From Gracilaria gracilis (lineage: Eukaryota > Rhodophyta > Florideophyceae > Gracilariales > Gracilariaceae): a stretch of 64,000 nucleotides of DNA. The position numbers were made by a program, and so were the translations under genes. Location: NCBI GenBank assembly GCA_030374805.1, contig JARGSG010000250.1:1-64000 (forward strand), written 5' to 3'. Positions 22,857 to 33,523 of this stretch are shown here, piece after piece. Numbering within the stretch: position 1 is the stretch's first letter; the number at the start of each line of letters is the position of its first letter. The notes under the pieces were generated by a model, which searched no databases, was not told where the DNA came from, and saw only the letters and a program-made list of their open reading frames with translations.

Positions 22857-23210
22857 GACAGCGGTCCGAGGTGTCGTCCAGCTTCATCGGCCACGGCGCG
22901 TGGACAGCGGTCCGAGGTGTCGTCCAGCTTCATTGGCCACGGCGCGTGGACAGCAGTCCGAGGTGTCGTCCAGCTTTATCACGGCACTGATGAAGCGCCA
23001 CACCACCCAGGACCGCTGGCCGAAAAATTAAATTTTTTTTGCCGTGGACAGCCGTCCGGGGTGTCGTCCAACTTCTTCCGCCACAGCACGTGGACAGCCG
23101 TCCGAGGTGTCGTCCCAATTCATCGGCCACTGCGCATGGACAGCGGTCCGGGGTGGTGTGGCGCTTCATCAGGGCACTGATGAAGCGCCACACCACCTCG
23201 GACCGCTGTC
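22857..23210. repeat. 46-bp tandem units ending in 72-bp palindromes (inverted copy B)
   Basis: Two trimers of a 46-bp unit begin GACAGCGGTCCGAGGTGTCG (starts 22857, 22903, 22949 and 23047, 23093, 23139). The last unit of each trimer opens into a palindrome of exactly 72 bp (22949-23020, imperfect; 23139-23210, nearly perfect). The core is CTTCATC...GATGAAG and both ends read GACAGC...GCTGTC. The array sits upstream of the ParB-like gene, exactly as in the outer copy. Confidence 0.85.
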
Positions 23211-23516
23211 CATGCAGAACACTTAACGGACGCAATTCATTTTTTTTCCCTTCAAAACTGGATGCCTTTATTCTATAGCTACACGTACGTAGTAGTTATG
23301 ACGATCATGTAACTTTCTAAATAAAGCGATAGTGAATCCTAAAACGTGAAATACGGAACCCCTTGAGTTCAATCCTATATTGAGCGGGCGCAGTGTTCGG
23401 TCAGGAAGTGAAGGCAACGAACGTGATTGAGAAGGGTACGACCACTATATGTTCTCGCGAGCATTCTCGACGGTCGTAATCCGCGTTTCGAATTGTTTGA
23501 ACACTTTGTATCCAAC
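23211..23516. promoter_or_regulatory. Upstream region of ParB-like gene, copy B
   Basis: Contains a block around CATTCTCGACGGTCGTAA (about 23462-23479) that is conserved upstream of the other ParB-like copy (near 31880, minus strand: CGTTCTCGACGGTCGTGA). Conserved non-coding sequence just before both start codons suggests a core promoter. Confidence 0.45.
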
Positions 23517-25785
23517 ATGGCGCCTCTGAACCATAAAAGGGGGCGGGAGTCAGCGCGATCGAAGAGGAACAGCAAGGGGTTCAGAAATGGCGCCGTTTAT
23601 GCGAGGAAGAGGAAATACGAAGGTCTCCACGCCTCGTAGGCCGACATCGCGTTCCGAGTGGGAAACACCGCGTGCGATAAAGAAAAAGACGAGTACTCCC
23701 GCGCCACATAAGGTAAAAGGTGGCGTCTCTGTATCTTTGTTCATCCGCCTTGGAATGGACAAGAACAGGGTTGAAGTTGGTACTGCGAAAGTACGTGGCG
23801 TGGGGCCTGCTGGTGGTACCGGGAAGGGGCTCTGCCGTTCGCTGCATGGCCATCTTTTAAGCGCCACTGCCTTAGAGGGTGAGGATTTGGTGGTTATCTG
23901 AAAGACGAATATTTCAAGTCATCTAGACGCGAATTACCCTTACCGTTTCCAAGGTCCGGAGAATCCCCCGAGTAAGCTCGGCGAATTGTTTTTGGCTGGG
24001 TTTTATGCCTGGGATACGTCGATGATGGCCTCAATTTAGATTCCGCAGAGTCCCACTTCGCACCCCACTCCGCACCCTGGGGCCGGGAAGTCGTCCACCT
24101 CTCAGCCTGAGAGTGAAGATCTTGAGGAGGTCAAAAAATCGGCTGAGCATTCCTCTAAAACCGCCAAACTCCAGTCTCCAACAACGAGAGGAGGAGGACG
24201 AGAAGGTTCTAAAGGGATGAAGAAACCGGTGGGAGCAATTGAGAGGGTTAGCATCGTGGATGACCCCGATGACGAATTTGTGGAGGTTATTGGGACTACT
24301 AAGGCTTCCCTGGGTGGACCGGAGGGGGATTTGTTCGATGAAGGAGATATAATTCCGTCGGATGAGGTGGACACCACGCTGCCGCTACCGAAGATATCCC
24401 TCACCGACTATGTTCAGCAGCGGTTGACGAAGGATATCTAGATGATTGAAATCCCGAAGAAGACGGTTTGCAGTGTAAACCTGGCGCACAACGAGGCCAC
24501 GAAGATGAAATCCCGCAACTTAGGTTGGCTTCCGTCCGCCGGTTCGATGGCCGTTACAGTTGTAGGCGAATTGGATGCCAGTGACATCGTTGACGGGAGA
24601 CTTGTGCTGCCTGTTACACTTATAGACGGATATCACCGATTTCTTGTGTTACAGGACCTGCGTGAGGAGGGAGGGAAATGGGAGGATATAGTGAAGTCTC
24701 TGGATGTTGTGTTATGCACGAGGAAGGATTGTAATCCGATGGCCATGAATGAAGTGCTAGGACTTGGCAGTCTCCTGAACGAGATGAGCTCCAATGTTCT
24801 GAAGATGTCTTTCACAGACAAGCTTCACAGCACGGTGTCCTTCGTTGAAAAGATCATTGACGAAAGAGAAGGGGATGTGAGGAAGGTGAGGCCGAAACAG
24901 ATAGCAGGCGCGTTGAAAAGAAGTGGGGTTATCGGGGACTATAGTATGCGTCACTTGAATCGCTATGCGGCACTGGCTCTGAAGTTTGTGCAAAGCGAGA
25001 GGCTCCTCCAATTCTTTGAGAAGGTGTGTGAGAAGGGGCCGCCGCTGACGCTCACACATGTGTCCAGTGACCTCCTTATGGGACTCGCAGATGGGAAATT
25101 ACGTTTTGTCGTCCGTTGCTTGCAATGGCATGTGCGACGGAGAATGTTCACTGCAGGGAGGACGGGCCGTTTTGAGGTTATGAAGAAGCACTTTTTTCAG
25201 TGTGTAATTGGTATGTTTAAGCTTTACGACATGACTGCCAGGAGGAAGAAGATGAATGTTAAGGAAGTGATGCAGACGGTTCTCAAGATTGGAGGAAAAA
25301 GGGTATCTGTCTTGGAATATCTCGGGAAGCAAACAGCCAAAATGGAGCTCGCGGGAGCAAAGCGTTTGTGGGACGGGATGGTGTCTAGGAGGGTGAAGAC
25401 TGCAGGCAACAAGCTGGAACAACACTTTAAAGTATTGCTGCAAAGTTCAGAGGAGGAGGAGGAGGTTGTAGAGGAGGTTATTGAAGAGGTTGTGGAACCG
25501 GAGAGGACGGCCAGGGCTCCATCTGCTGAAATGGAGAACGATCACATGGTGGTGGAAAGCCCCGAGCCAGAACCACCGGTGTTAAGACGTATCACAAGGC
25601 GTAAGGTGGTTCCGGGTCGCTTGAGAGAAGAGGAGGCTGGACGGGTTGTGAGGAAGAAGAGGAAAACGACGAAGACAACTTCTGTGGTGCTTACTGACGA
25701 CGAAAATGGAGTTGATATGCAGCCAGCCCCGAAGCGAAGAAAGAAGGGTACGGTGAACACATCTTCTGTGGACCTACCTTTGTAG
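23517..25785 (+). pseudogene. ParB-like protein (copy B), three in-frame stops
   Basis: It starts at ATG 23517 (MAPLNHKRGRE, matching MLPRKHKRGRD of the other copy). After a shift near 23580 a single frame runs to 25785 (733 codons from 23587). The N-terminal part is basic and disordered, then acidic. The central part has IEIPKKTVCSVN, PVTLIDGYHRFLVLQDLRE (the DGxHR nucleotide/DNA-binding signature of ParB/Srx-fold proteins), then a helical region with RSGVIGDYSMRHLNRYAALA like the ParB helix-turn-helix. The tail is acidic and basic (RKKRKTTKTT). Stops lie at 23899-23901, 24037-24039 and 24439-24441; the other copy has Trp, Glu and Glu there. ParB proteins bind palindromic sites and spread along DNA. 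Confidence 0.65.
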
Positions 25786-25797
25786 GTTCTTAACCTG

Positions 25798-27403
25798 TTC
25801 AGGAAAATGACGAGGACTGCATTGAAGATGTTCTTGAAGGAGCAGAAAATCAATGTGATGTCGTCCAGTAAGGCCGAGGACGAGAGTGATAGTGGTGAGA
25901 AGGATAGTGGGTTTGTTGGGGGTTGGGGATGAACGGGGGGCGGGGAAAGGTGAAGAAGGAATGCGTAGCTTTGAGGATAATAATCCGGATGTTCTCCCGA
26001 AAGGGATGATGCCAGCTGGGGAGTACACCGGGGGATCGGATATGTCGTGGACGAATATGGTGAGTGCATTGCCGAGTGAGTGGCCGGGAGGGAAGAATGC
26101 TGTGAAACACCAGCACCCGTGGATGGATATGCTTCACCTACGAAAGCAGCATAGGGTGGGGTGTTTAAGGGTGGAGAATTTGGGAGCGGTGCATCACGCG
26201 GTGTACTTGCATGCAGCCGGGAATGTGCACAAGGAACTGGGGACTACGAAGGAACCAGTTCTTGGGGTGAAGCTTCCGTTGAAGGGAAAGCCGAAAGGGG
26301 AGGAGGAGGCTCTTTGGATGGCGGCGATGGAGAGCGATGACCTCGCGCGAGAGTATTTTGCCGCGAAGAGAATGGAGTTGATGGCGAGGGAATTCTGTGT
26401 GTTGGAAGAATTTGGAAGTGACGAAGGCATGTCAGATGAGGCGAAGAAGAGGGGGGTGGTGTTGGATGAAGATGTGACAGAGAGTATGTTGGAGTTCTTT
26501 CACAGGGATTTCTTGGAACAGCCGGACCTCAAGTTCGAAGAGAACCGCAAGAGATGGAACCCTATCATCAATGCGGGAGATGGGAAGGACGCGGGGGATA
26601 GGGTGCAGGGCATTGGGCGATACATTACCAGGAAGAAGGGGATTGTGGACTACACGGAATCGGATGAGAAGAATGTGATGATTGTGAGAAGGAGGGCGTT
26701 GTGGGATGCTAGGTTTGGGCAGATAGCAGCCGCTCTTCGTCTGTGTAACAACATTAGGGCGAAGAAGAGGATTTATGCACCGAAAACAGGAGAATGTGTG
26801 TTGTATACGGGGAAGGGATGCCCGAGGCAGGTGTTGCACGCCGGTTTGAGCCGAGGGTTGACGAACTTGGAGAAGAAGAATGGGGAAATTCCAGGATTCT
26901 TCATGATGGCCTTCGGGGGGAGCTCTTTTATGATATGGGTATGTAAGAGGTCACATAATATGTATGTGACGGATGACAAGGGTTGAAGAGGATGTCTTGT
27001 ACGATGGTTATGAAGAAGTTTAGGGTTCCACCGTACTCCATGTTTATTGGAAGGGGAGATGTGTTTCATGCTGGGGCTGGTTACATGGATGCGCTGGTGA
27101 AAGAGAATTGTCTACGGTATCATATGTACTATGTGCCCGAGGGGTACAAGCTACCTGATACGGTGCACAGGCAGCCTGCGTTTCGGCCCAAATTCTTAGA
27201 TGAGAAATTTTGGGCTTGGAGAGGATCCGAACGACCAGCTGGACGAGGGGCAAAATTCGGTGAGCGACTTTGAAATGGAGGAAGAAGAAGTTGGAGAGGT
27301 GGATTACGAAGAGGAAGATGACGAGGTACAAGGCCATAAGGCTGATGACAAGGATGGGAACTACGAGGAGGGAGCGATGATAACGAATTATGAGGAGGAC
27401 TAG
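25798..27403 (+). pseudogene. 2-oxoglutarate/Fe(II) dioxygenase-like protein (copy B)
   Basis: Homolog of the gene at 18346-19935, here not fused to transposase and following the ParB-like stop by 12 bp. It shows GGSDMSWTNMVSALPSEWPG, EFCVLEEFGSDEGMSDEA, GCPRQVLHAGLSRGL (HxD again lacks Asp), FMIWVCKRSHNMYVTDD, then in another frame RVPPYSMFIGRGDVFHAGAG with CLRYHMYYVPEGYKLP, and an acidic tail ending at 27403. Frameshifts lie near 25930, 26985 and 27210. Two diverged copies keep the same domain order, so the ancestral element encoded this protein. The close spacing to the ParB-like gene suggests that they may once have been one reading unit. Confidence 0.62.
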
Positions 27404-27607
27404 ATAAAACATGTAGGGCGTGGTGGTGTTATGTGTGTGAGAGTGAGATGACTTGACCAGTAATGAGAAATGAACGAATGTTTTGATATAATGTGAGCAT
27501 AAAAGAATTGTTGAAGAAAGAAAATGAGTTACAAAGCGTGGGGTAAGGAGAGAGAGTATTGTGCGAAGATATGTTTTTTACAAAATGAGACCAAAATAGT
27601 ACTGGTA

Positions 27608-28440
27608 CTAAAAGAGAATACATTTTCTAAGGACATTGACATAGTTGGTGTGAAAAGGGGCAGGGTCAGGCAGGCCCGCTCTCTTGGTATTCTCGGAGGA
27701 AAGGTAGAAGTAAGCATTTCTGATTTCGTACTCAGAGAATGAGGCGGGGAAGGAGTTAAGAATGCTGCCGTAGGCAAGGAGGGATTGTACTATGGAGGGG
27801 ATATTGTAGGAGATACCTGTGTTGGAGGAGACTATGCCGAGTAGTTCCTTCATTATCTTTGAGACTATGGTATTGTAGTGGGTGGCCACATCACGCATGG
27901 TAATGAAGCCGTGGGAGGAACCAACTAGGTTGAATGAAGAGATCCAGACGAGCTTTTCGTAGTAGGATTTAGAGAAGGCGTCTTCGTCAAAGATATTGCA
28001 AGTGAGACCTGCGTTAAAGAAGCGTTGTGCTAGTGCAAAAGCCCATTTTACGAAGACAGTTGTGAGGTCGTAGGGAGTAAGAGGGGTGGCGCCATCCTGT
28101 GGAGGTGCACCGAGAGTGGGTACCGCGATGTAAAGAACTGCTCGTGTGGTGTGATGAAGACCATGTTTTGAAAGAATGGGAAGAATGTGGCCGTTCTGAA
28201 TGAAGACCAAGTCTTGTCTGCGAGATGGAGGGCAGGAGCGAATTACTGTTTCCAACAAGTTGCTCCTGCCGCAGAAGAAAATGGACCTTGCGGAATGCTG
28301 TGTGCGGCTATGAAATCTTGGAGTGAAAGAATTGTATCTTGAAGGGTACCGTGGTCGTAAAGCATGCAGCCAATGCGGCCTCTGCATACAACAATAGCTG
28401 GGGCGTGAGAGGAGCGGAGAGAAGAGGAAGGCGAGGTCAT
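27608..28440 (-). pseudogene. Ketopantoate-reductase-like protein (copy B), one frameshift
   Basis: Starts at ATG 28440. The N-terminus has APAIVVCRGRIGCMLYD, a Rossmann glycine motif of the KPR-like family. After a shift near 28255 it continues with FFCGRSNLLETVI, RRQDLVFIQNGHILPIL, TRAVLYIAVPTLGAPPQDG, SKSYYEKLVWISSFNLVGSS and RAGLPDPAPFHTNYVNVL, ending at 27608. It is less damaged than copy A, with no in-frame stop after the shift. It converges on the dioxygenase-like gene (ends 204 bp apart) and diverges from the coiled-coil gene, the same order as in copy A. Confidence 0.75.
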
Positions 28441-28946
28441 TATGTCAAATTTGTTGGATGCTGTGAGGAGATATTGTGCTACAGGAGAGGAAGGGAGAGA
28501 TGCTTAAGTAGAGAACGGCGTTGCCGATGTATACATCGATAAAGTGGTTTCAGAGCAAAGGATAGTTTTTATGAGTAAGTAGTTGAAAGAATGAGAATGA
28601 GGGGATTAGGACTGAAGAATGTGTTTATGAAAAGAGATGTGTCGAAATGAAATATAAAGGGGAAGATGTAATGGTAAGGAGTTAAGGAACGGGCGCTGTG
28701 GATTGGTTTTTGGGATGGTACTGAAAGGAAAAAACGAAAATATGGAAATATCTGGGAGAAATGGAGTTTTTGGGGAATGGCGGGAAATTGAGGTATAGAA
28801 TATTGTGATACAAATAGGCCTGGGGGGTAGAGGGGTGTGTGGCCCCGAGTGTAATGGCTGTGATCAGGGGTGGCAAGGACGAGGGTTGTGATAAGTCGCT
28901 CAGGCCTGTTCACGTCGTTTATCGCCGGACGCCGTCTTTTCTCGGG
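28441..28946. promoter_or_regulatory. Divergent intergenic region (copy B)
   Basis: 506 bp between the divergent reductase-like and coiled-coil genes. The counterpart in copy A is 16799-17375. No recognisable element. Confidence 0.3.
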
Positions 28947-29901
28947 ATGTCGAATGGATACGTTGGTGACGAGGAGCTAATGGCTCTGCTGCGTAGGACG
29001 GAAGTGCCAGAGACGCCGCCACGGGAGGAGGGAGGGGGTACTGAGGGGGTTTGTGTGAGTCAGATGGTTTGTAATGGGTATAGAGGAGGAGGTTAAGGTT
29101 ATGGGGATGGAGATGGAGGAGGAGGACCGCAGAGAAGGTTTCTGGGAGAGATGGAGGAACGGATGAGGAAGCTTGGGGGAAGTTTGAAAAAGCACTTCGA
29201 CGACATGATGTCGGAGATGGTGACAGACATGGGAGGGGTGGTGCTGAGTGTGTCGGAGGTTGGGGTGCCGATGGAATTGATTTCGACGATTCGGAAGAGG
29301 ATGGAGTTGACTGGGGTGGGGGCTGTAAAACATGTGAATGGGATGTTGGAGTGCGTGGGGAGGGAGATGGGGAGGCTGCGAAAGGAGAACATGGCGCTGA
29401 AGGGTAGGGTTGAAATGTTAGAGGAGCAAGTGAGACAGGTGGAGAAGGCGTGCAAATTGCTGATGGAGTTGAAGGAAATGGTGAGGGGAGGGGGAGTAGG
29501 GGTGGTAGAGGGAGCAGGTAAAGTGTCGCCGGTGACGCCTGGTTCTCGGGGTGGGCGGGAGAGTGTGAGGGAGAGGGGGGTGAAGAGAACGGAGGAGAAG
29601 GTGTGGGGAGTCGAATGAAGAAGAAGAAGAAGGGTGGGGTGATGGTGGACGAGGATGGGAAGGTGTTTGTGCCACCGCAGCTGCCGGGTGACGCGCTGTT
29701 GGTGGGTTTCGGGAGTGCGGCGGCGGCTGCGAGTACGGCGGAGCGTATATTGAAGGAGCAGGAAGAGAAGAGGCTGGAAGGGGTTGGAAGCTGCTTGGGG
29801 CTAGTAGGGTGTACCAGAATGGGGAGAGTTGTCCGTTGGACTTCTTTAACTTGACGTTCAGGGAATCTGAGACTCAGGATCCGAATGCCGAGTTGGAATA
29901 A
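28947..29901 (+). pseudogene. Coiled-coil basic protein (copy B)
   Basis: Starts MSNGYVGDEELMALLRRTEV at 28947, with an in-frame stop at 29094-29096. It then continues in frame with MEERMRKLGGSLKKHFDDMM, VGVPMELISTIRKRMELTG and the coiled coil LRKENMALKGRVEMLEEQV. After a shift near 29610 follow KKKKGGVMVDEDGKVFVP and AAASTAERILKEQEEKRLEG, and the tail FFNLTFRESETQDPNAELE ends at 29901. Same layout as copy A (15856-16798). Family unknown. Confidence 0.6.
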
Positions 29902-30049
29902 ACCAGCGCTGGTGACCCGAAAGTAAATTTTTTGAGTGATTTTGACGACTGCGACGAATGTGAGGTAACGGGCAGTGCCGCACGAATTGCAAACTGGCAT
30001 ACAACTTCAACAAATGGAGTTCAACTGCGGCACGTGGAAATGCGATTTC

Positions 30050-30173
30050 CAAAAGAAATTTCTTGCCTTGCCAAATAGCGCAATCCGCGAAATTGCTAGT
30101 TCTTCGGACTTTCATTTTCATAACTAGCGATCTAGCATACTGAACTAGCGTTCCGAGAACACCGACGCTTCCC
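30050..30173 (-). repeat. Left terminal region of copy B, inverted
   Basis: On the minus strand: CGGTGTTCTCGGAACGCTAG, then AGTATGCTAGATCGCTAGTT, matching the left end at 15593 nearly base for base. It interrupts the ParB-like gene of the outer copy, which stops at about 30176. Confidence 0.82.
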
Positions 30174-30175
30174 AG

Positions 30176-31821
30176 TGAGATTACATAGGTTGTACATACC
30201 TATGGCACATTGAAAGAAGTGCTTCCTCATGTCTTCAAAACGATCTGTTCTCGTAGGAGAAGACAACCTCAGTTCCACATGCCATTGCAAGCAACATACG
30301 ACAAATCAAAACTGCCCATCGGTGAGACCCATCAGGAGGTCACTCGAGACATGCGTCAACGTCAGGGCTGGACCCTCCTCACACATTTTCTCAAAGAACT
30401 CCAAAAGCCCCTCACATTTCACAAACTTCAGAGCCAATGTCGCGTAACGAGTCAAGTGACGCACGCTGTAGTCTCCGATAGCCTCACTTCTTTTCAAAGC
30501 ACCAGCTCACTGCTTCGAAGTAATGCTCTTCACATCCACATGTGACTCGTCCACGACGTTCTGCACAAAAGATACCATGCTATGAATTTTGTCTGCAAAC
30601 CATATCTTCAGTACATTAGAACTCATCTCGTTCAGAAGATTGCCGAGTCCTAGTACCTCGTTCATTGTGATGGCCTTCCCATCCTTTCTTCCTCACAACC
30701 CAATATCCAAAGAACGGACTATATCCACCCACTTCCCGCCTTCCCCATGCAAGTCTCGTAGCACAAGAATTCTGTGATATCCGTCTATGAGGGTTACGGG
30801 CACAGCAATTGTCCCATCAACAACTATTTAATTCAAAGCATACTCCCCTAGAGATGCCACAGCAATCGAACCTGCAGACGGAGGCCACCCAAAGTTGCGA
30901 CATTTCATCATCGTCGCCTCCTTGTGTCCCAGATTCGCACTTCGTACTGTCTTCTTCGGGATTTCAATCATCTCGATATCCATCGTCAACCTGCGCTGAA
31001 CATAGTCGGCGACGGAAATCTTCTTGAGAGACAGGGTGTTGTCCATCTCCTCCGACGGAACATTTTCTCCTTCATCTAACAAGTCCTCCTCCGGGTCAGT
31101 AAGCGGAGTCTTACTCGTCTGAAAGACCTCCACAATATCGTCGTCGGAGTACTCTATGATGCTGACGCTCGCTCCCACGGGCTTCTTCATCCCGTGAGAA
31201 GACTTTCCAGGAGTTTTGGAAGCTTCCTTAGCAGGTTTCTCGACCTCCAGGCAACCACTTACTGAGGCTAAGATGTAGAAGACTTGCCAGCTCCGAACTC
31301 TGGAGTAGGACTTTGCGAAATCTCGATTGATGCCATCATCGAAGTATCCCACGCATACAATCCAGCCCAGAACAACTCGCTCAGCGTACTTGGTGGGTCT
31401 TCAGAACCTTGAAAACGGTAAGGGTACTTCGTGCTTCCATGACTTATAATCTTCGTCCTCCAGATCACAACCAAGTCTTCACCTTCTAGGTCAGTCGCGC
31501 TTAGAAAATTCCCATGGAGCGAACGGCAAAGAGCCTTCCCGGCACCCCCGGCGGACCGCACACCTCTCACCTCCGCGGTTCCCACTTTTACCTTGCTCTT
31601 TTCTTTCCCAACCGTCACAACAAATGCACCGCATCGCCGCCTTTCACTACCGGCGTAGCAGCGGGCGAAACCTTCTTCGTCATTGCTCGGGCTGGTGGCA
31701 TACGCGGCGTAGTGCCTTTTGCCCTCCCTCTCCCTCGTGTTAGGCGCGCCATTTCTGACACCCCTGCACTTGGGTTCGGTGGTCTTGAATCCCGCCCCCT
31801 TTTATGCTTGCGAGGCAGCAT
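30176..31821 (-). pseudogene. ParB-like protein (outer copy), cut by insertion of copy B
   Basis: Starts MLPRKHKRGRDSR at 31821. Pieces in three frames follow: a basic N-terminus, GKALCRSLHGNFLSATDLEG with DLVVIWRTKI, the acidic linker, IEMIEIPKKTVRSANLGHKE, and the helical part EAIGDYSVRHLTRYATLALK with LTHVSSDLLMGLTDG. The DGYHR region is present but shifted (near 30780). The coding similarity continues to HFFQCAIGMYNLCNLTGK and ends exactly at the transposon end at 30173. At the positions where copy B has stops this copy has Trp, Glu and Glu, which helps to define the ancestral reading. The 3' part is missing from the window. Confidence 0.65.
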
Positions 31822-32116
31822 CGCAGTTTGAGGCGGATAGAATCGAAAAGGTTGTTCACGACCGTCGAGAACGATCGCGAGGTCGGTCAGCTAGTTGTAA
31901 CTTTCAATACCGTTTCTTTCCGTTTACTTCATCACGGATGCGCGTGCGCTCAATATTAGTTTAAACTATACACTGTGCCTATATAAAATTTCATAGCATA
32001 ATCGCGGGACGGTTACAAAGCTACATCAACCAACTAACATCTACAGTACATTTGTACAACAATGTTTGAGGAATAAAGATATAAATAATATTTGTGGCGG
32101 AATAATTTCACTTTAT
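31822..32116. promoter_or_regulatory. Upstream region of ParB-like gene, outer copy
   Basis: Contains the conserved block CGTTCTCGACGGTCGTGA (minus strand, about 31860-31877), shared with copy B. The rest is AT-rich with no other feature. Confidence 0.4.
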
Positions 32117-33523
32117 GACAGCGGACCGGGGTGTCGTGGCGCTTCATCGGTGCACCGATGAAGCGCCACGACACCCCGGTCCACTGTCAACGGCGCGTTG
32201 GCGGTTGCACGTTTGCCAGCACCCCAGTTTCATCACACACGGCGCATTGACAGCGGGCCAATTTCACCGCTCCCGGCTCGTTGGCGGTGCCACGTGTGCC
32301 ACCGCCCCAGCTTGATCACTCACTGCGCGTTGCGACAGCGGACCGGGGTGTCGTGGCGCTTCATCGGTGCACCGATGAAACGCCACGACACCTCAGTCCG
32401 CTGTCCCAAAAAATTATTTTGAATTATTTTGAAACGAGCGGCTGGACAAAGATGATATTTCATATTTTCAACATTTGATCCGAGCCACCCCAATCGCACG
32501 TGAGCTGCTGTATAAAAGCCTTCATAACTCCCCCTCCCAACACCTTCCACGCCCTATCTTCCTGGTCACATCTTCTACCGGGATATATTCATCTTCTTCC
32601 ATAACCGAAAGTATGTCTCGGTTGCGGGAATAGAACGATGTATCTCCGTAGAAGGTGGCACACCCTCCCGTTGCGAAGCTAGGAATAGGACATCCTTTAC
32701 ATGAGAAAAAGTTAGCACATCTTCTGTCTTTATTTTATATTACGGATGTCCTTTTCCTGTGCTGCTGGCGGAGGTTTTCACACACCCTCTCGTTTTGTTG
32801 CTAGGAATAGGGCATCCGTTGGATGTGATGAAGTTACTACATTTTCTATCTCTATTGAATGCAACGGGTGTCCTATTCCTATGCTGCTTGTGGAGGATTT
32901 CGCACACCCTCTCGCTTTGTTGCTAGGAATAAGACATCCGTTAGATGAGATGAAGTTAGTACATCTTCTATCTTTATCTTATGTAGAGGATGTCCTAGTC
33001 CTATGCTCCGTGCGGAGGTTTTCGTATCTTTTCACAACCATGTGACTAAGATTAGGGTAACCATAGTAAGTAGGATTGCGAAGGTGGCACACCCTCACGC
33101 TTGGTAGCTAATATTAGGACATCCTTTGTATCACATAGGAATAGTACATCTTCTAATTTTATGTCCTAATAGTCTGCGGCTTGGGAAGGTTTTCGTATTT
33201 TGTCGCCATCATTTGGCCAAGAATGTAAATATGGTGCAAAAATATACGCCAAAATATAAGGAGCGGCTGGTAGGACAGCGCGTTGGCGGTGCCACGTGTA
33301 CCTCTACCACAGGTTCATCACTCACGGCGCGTTGAGACAGCGGACCGGGGTGGCGTGGCGCTTCATCGGTGCACCGATGAAGCGTCACGACACCCCGGTC
33401 CGCTGTCCCAGGCTGTCGTTGAAAAGTATGGAAAATAAAACATTTTTTTGGGACAGCGGACCGCGGGGTCGTGCCGCTTCATCAGTGCACTGATAAAGCG
33501 CCACCTCACCCCCGTCCGCTGTC
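32117..33523. repeat. Four 72-bp palindromes between ParB-like gene and unknown gene (outer copy)
   Basis: Palindromes lie at 32117-32188, 32335-32406, 33336-33407 and 33452-33523, all exactly 72 bp. Each begins GACAGCGGACC and ends with its inverse, with CTTCATCRGTGCAC as the centre. Arms of 34 bp pair with one to a few mismatches. Between the first two are further 46-50 bp units containing GGCGCGTT and CACGTG-like motifs. The sequence and the unit length are shared with the array at 22857-23210 despite divergence of the surrounding genes. Confidence 0.88.
32640..33190. repeat. Minisatellite of about 120-bp units
   Basis: About five degenerate direct units of 118-124 bp carry landmarks CACACCCTCTCG, GCTAGGAATA(G/A)G(G/A)CATC and ATGTCCTA. 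Unit starts are near 32651, 32769, 32893, 33014 and 33079-33184. It lies between the second and third palindromes. No coding potential. Confidence 0.7.

Noticed and set aside
22857-23210. 46-bp repeats as a CRISPR array
   Set aside because: Units are contiguous with no unique spacers, end in palindromes, and lie in eukaryotic transposon DNA.
23587-24441. Reassigned stop codons (TGA or TAG read as amino acids) in the ParB-like gene
   Set aside because: The second copy has Trp or Glu at the same places, but other stop types and frameshifts also occur in all copies; ordinary decay is simpler.
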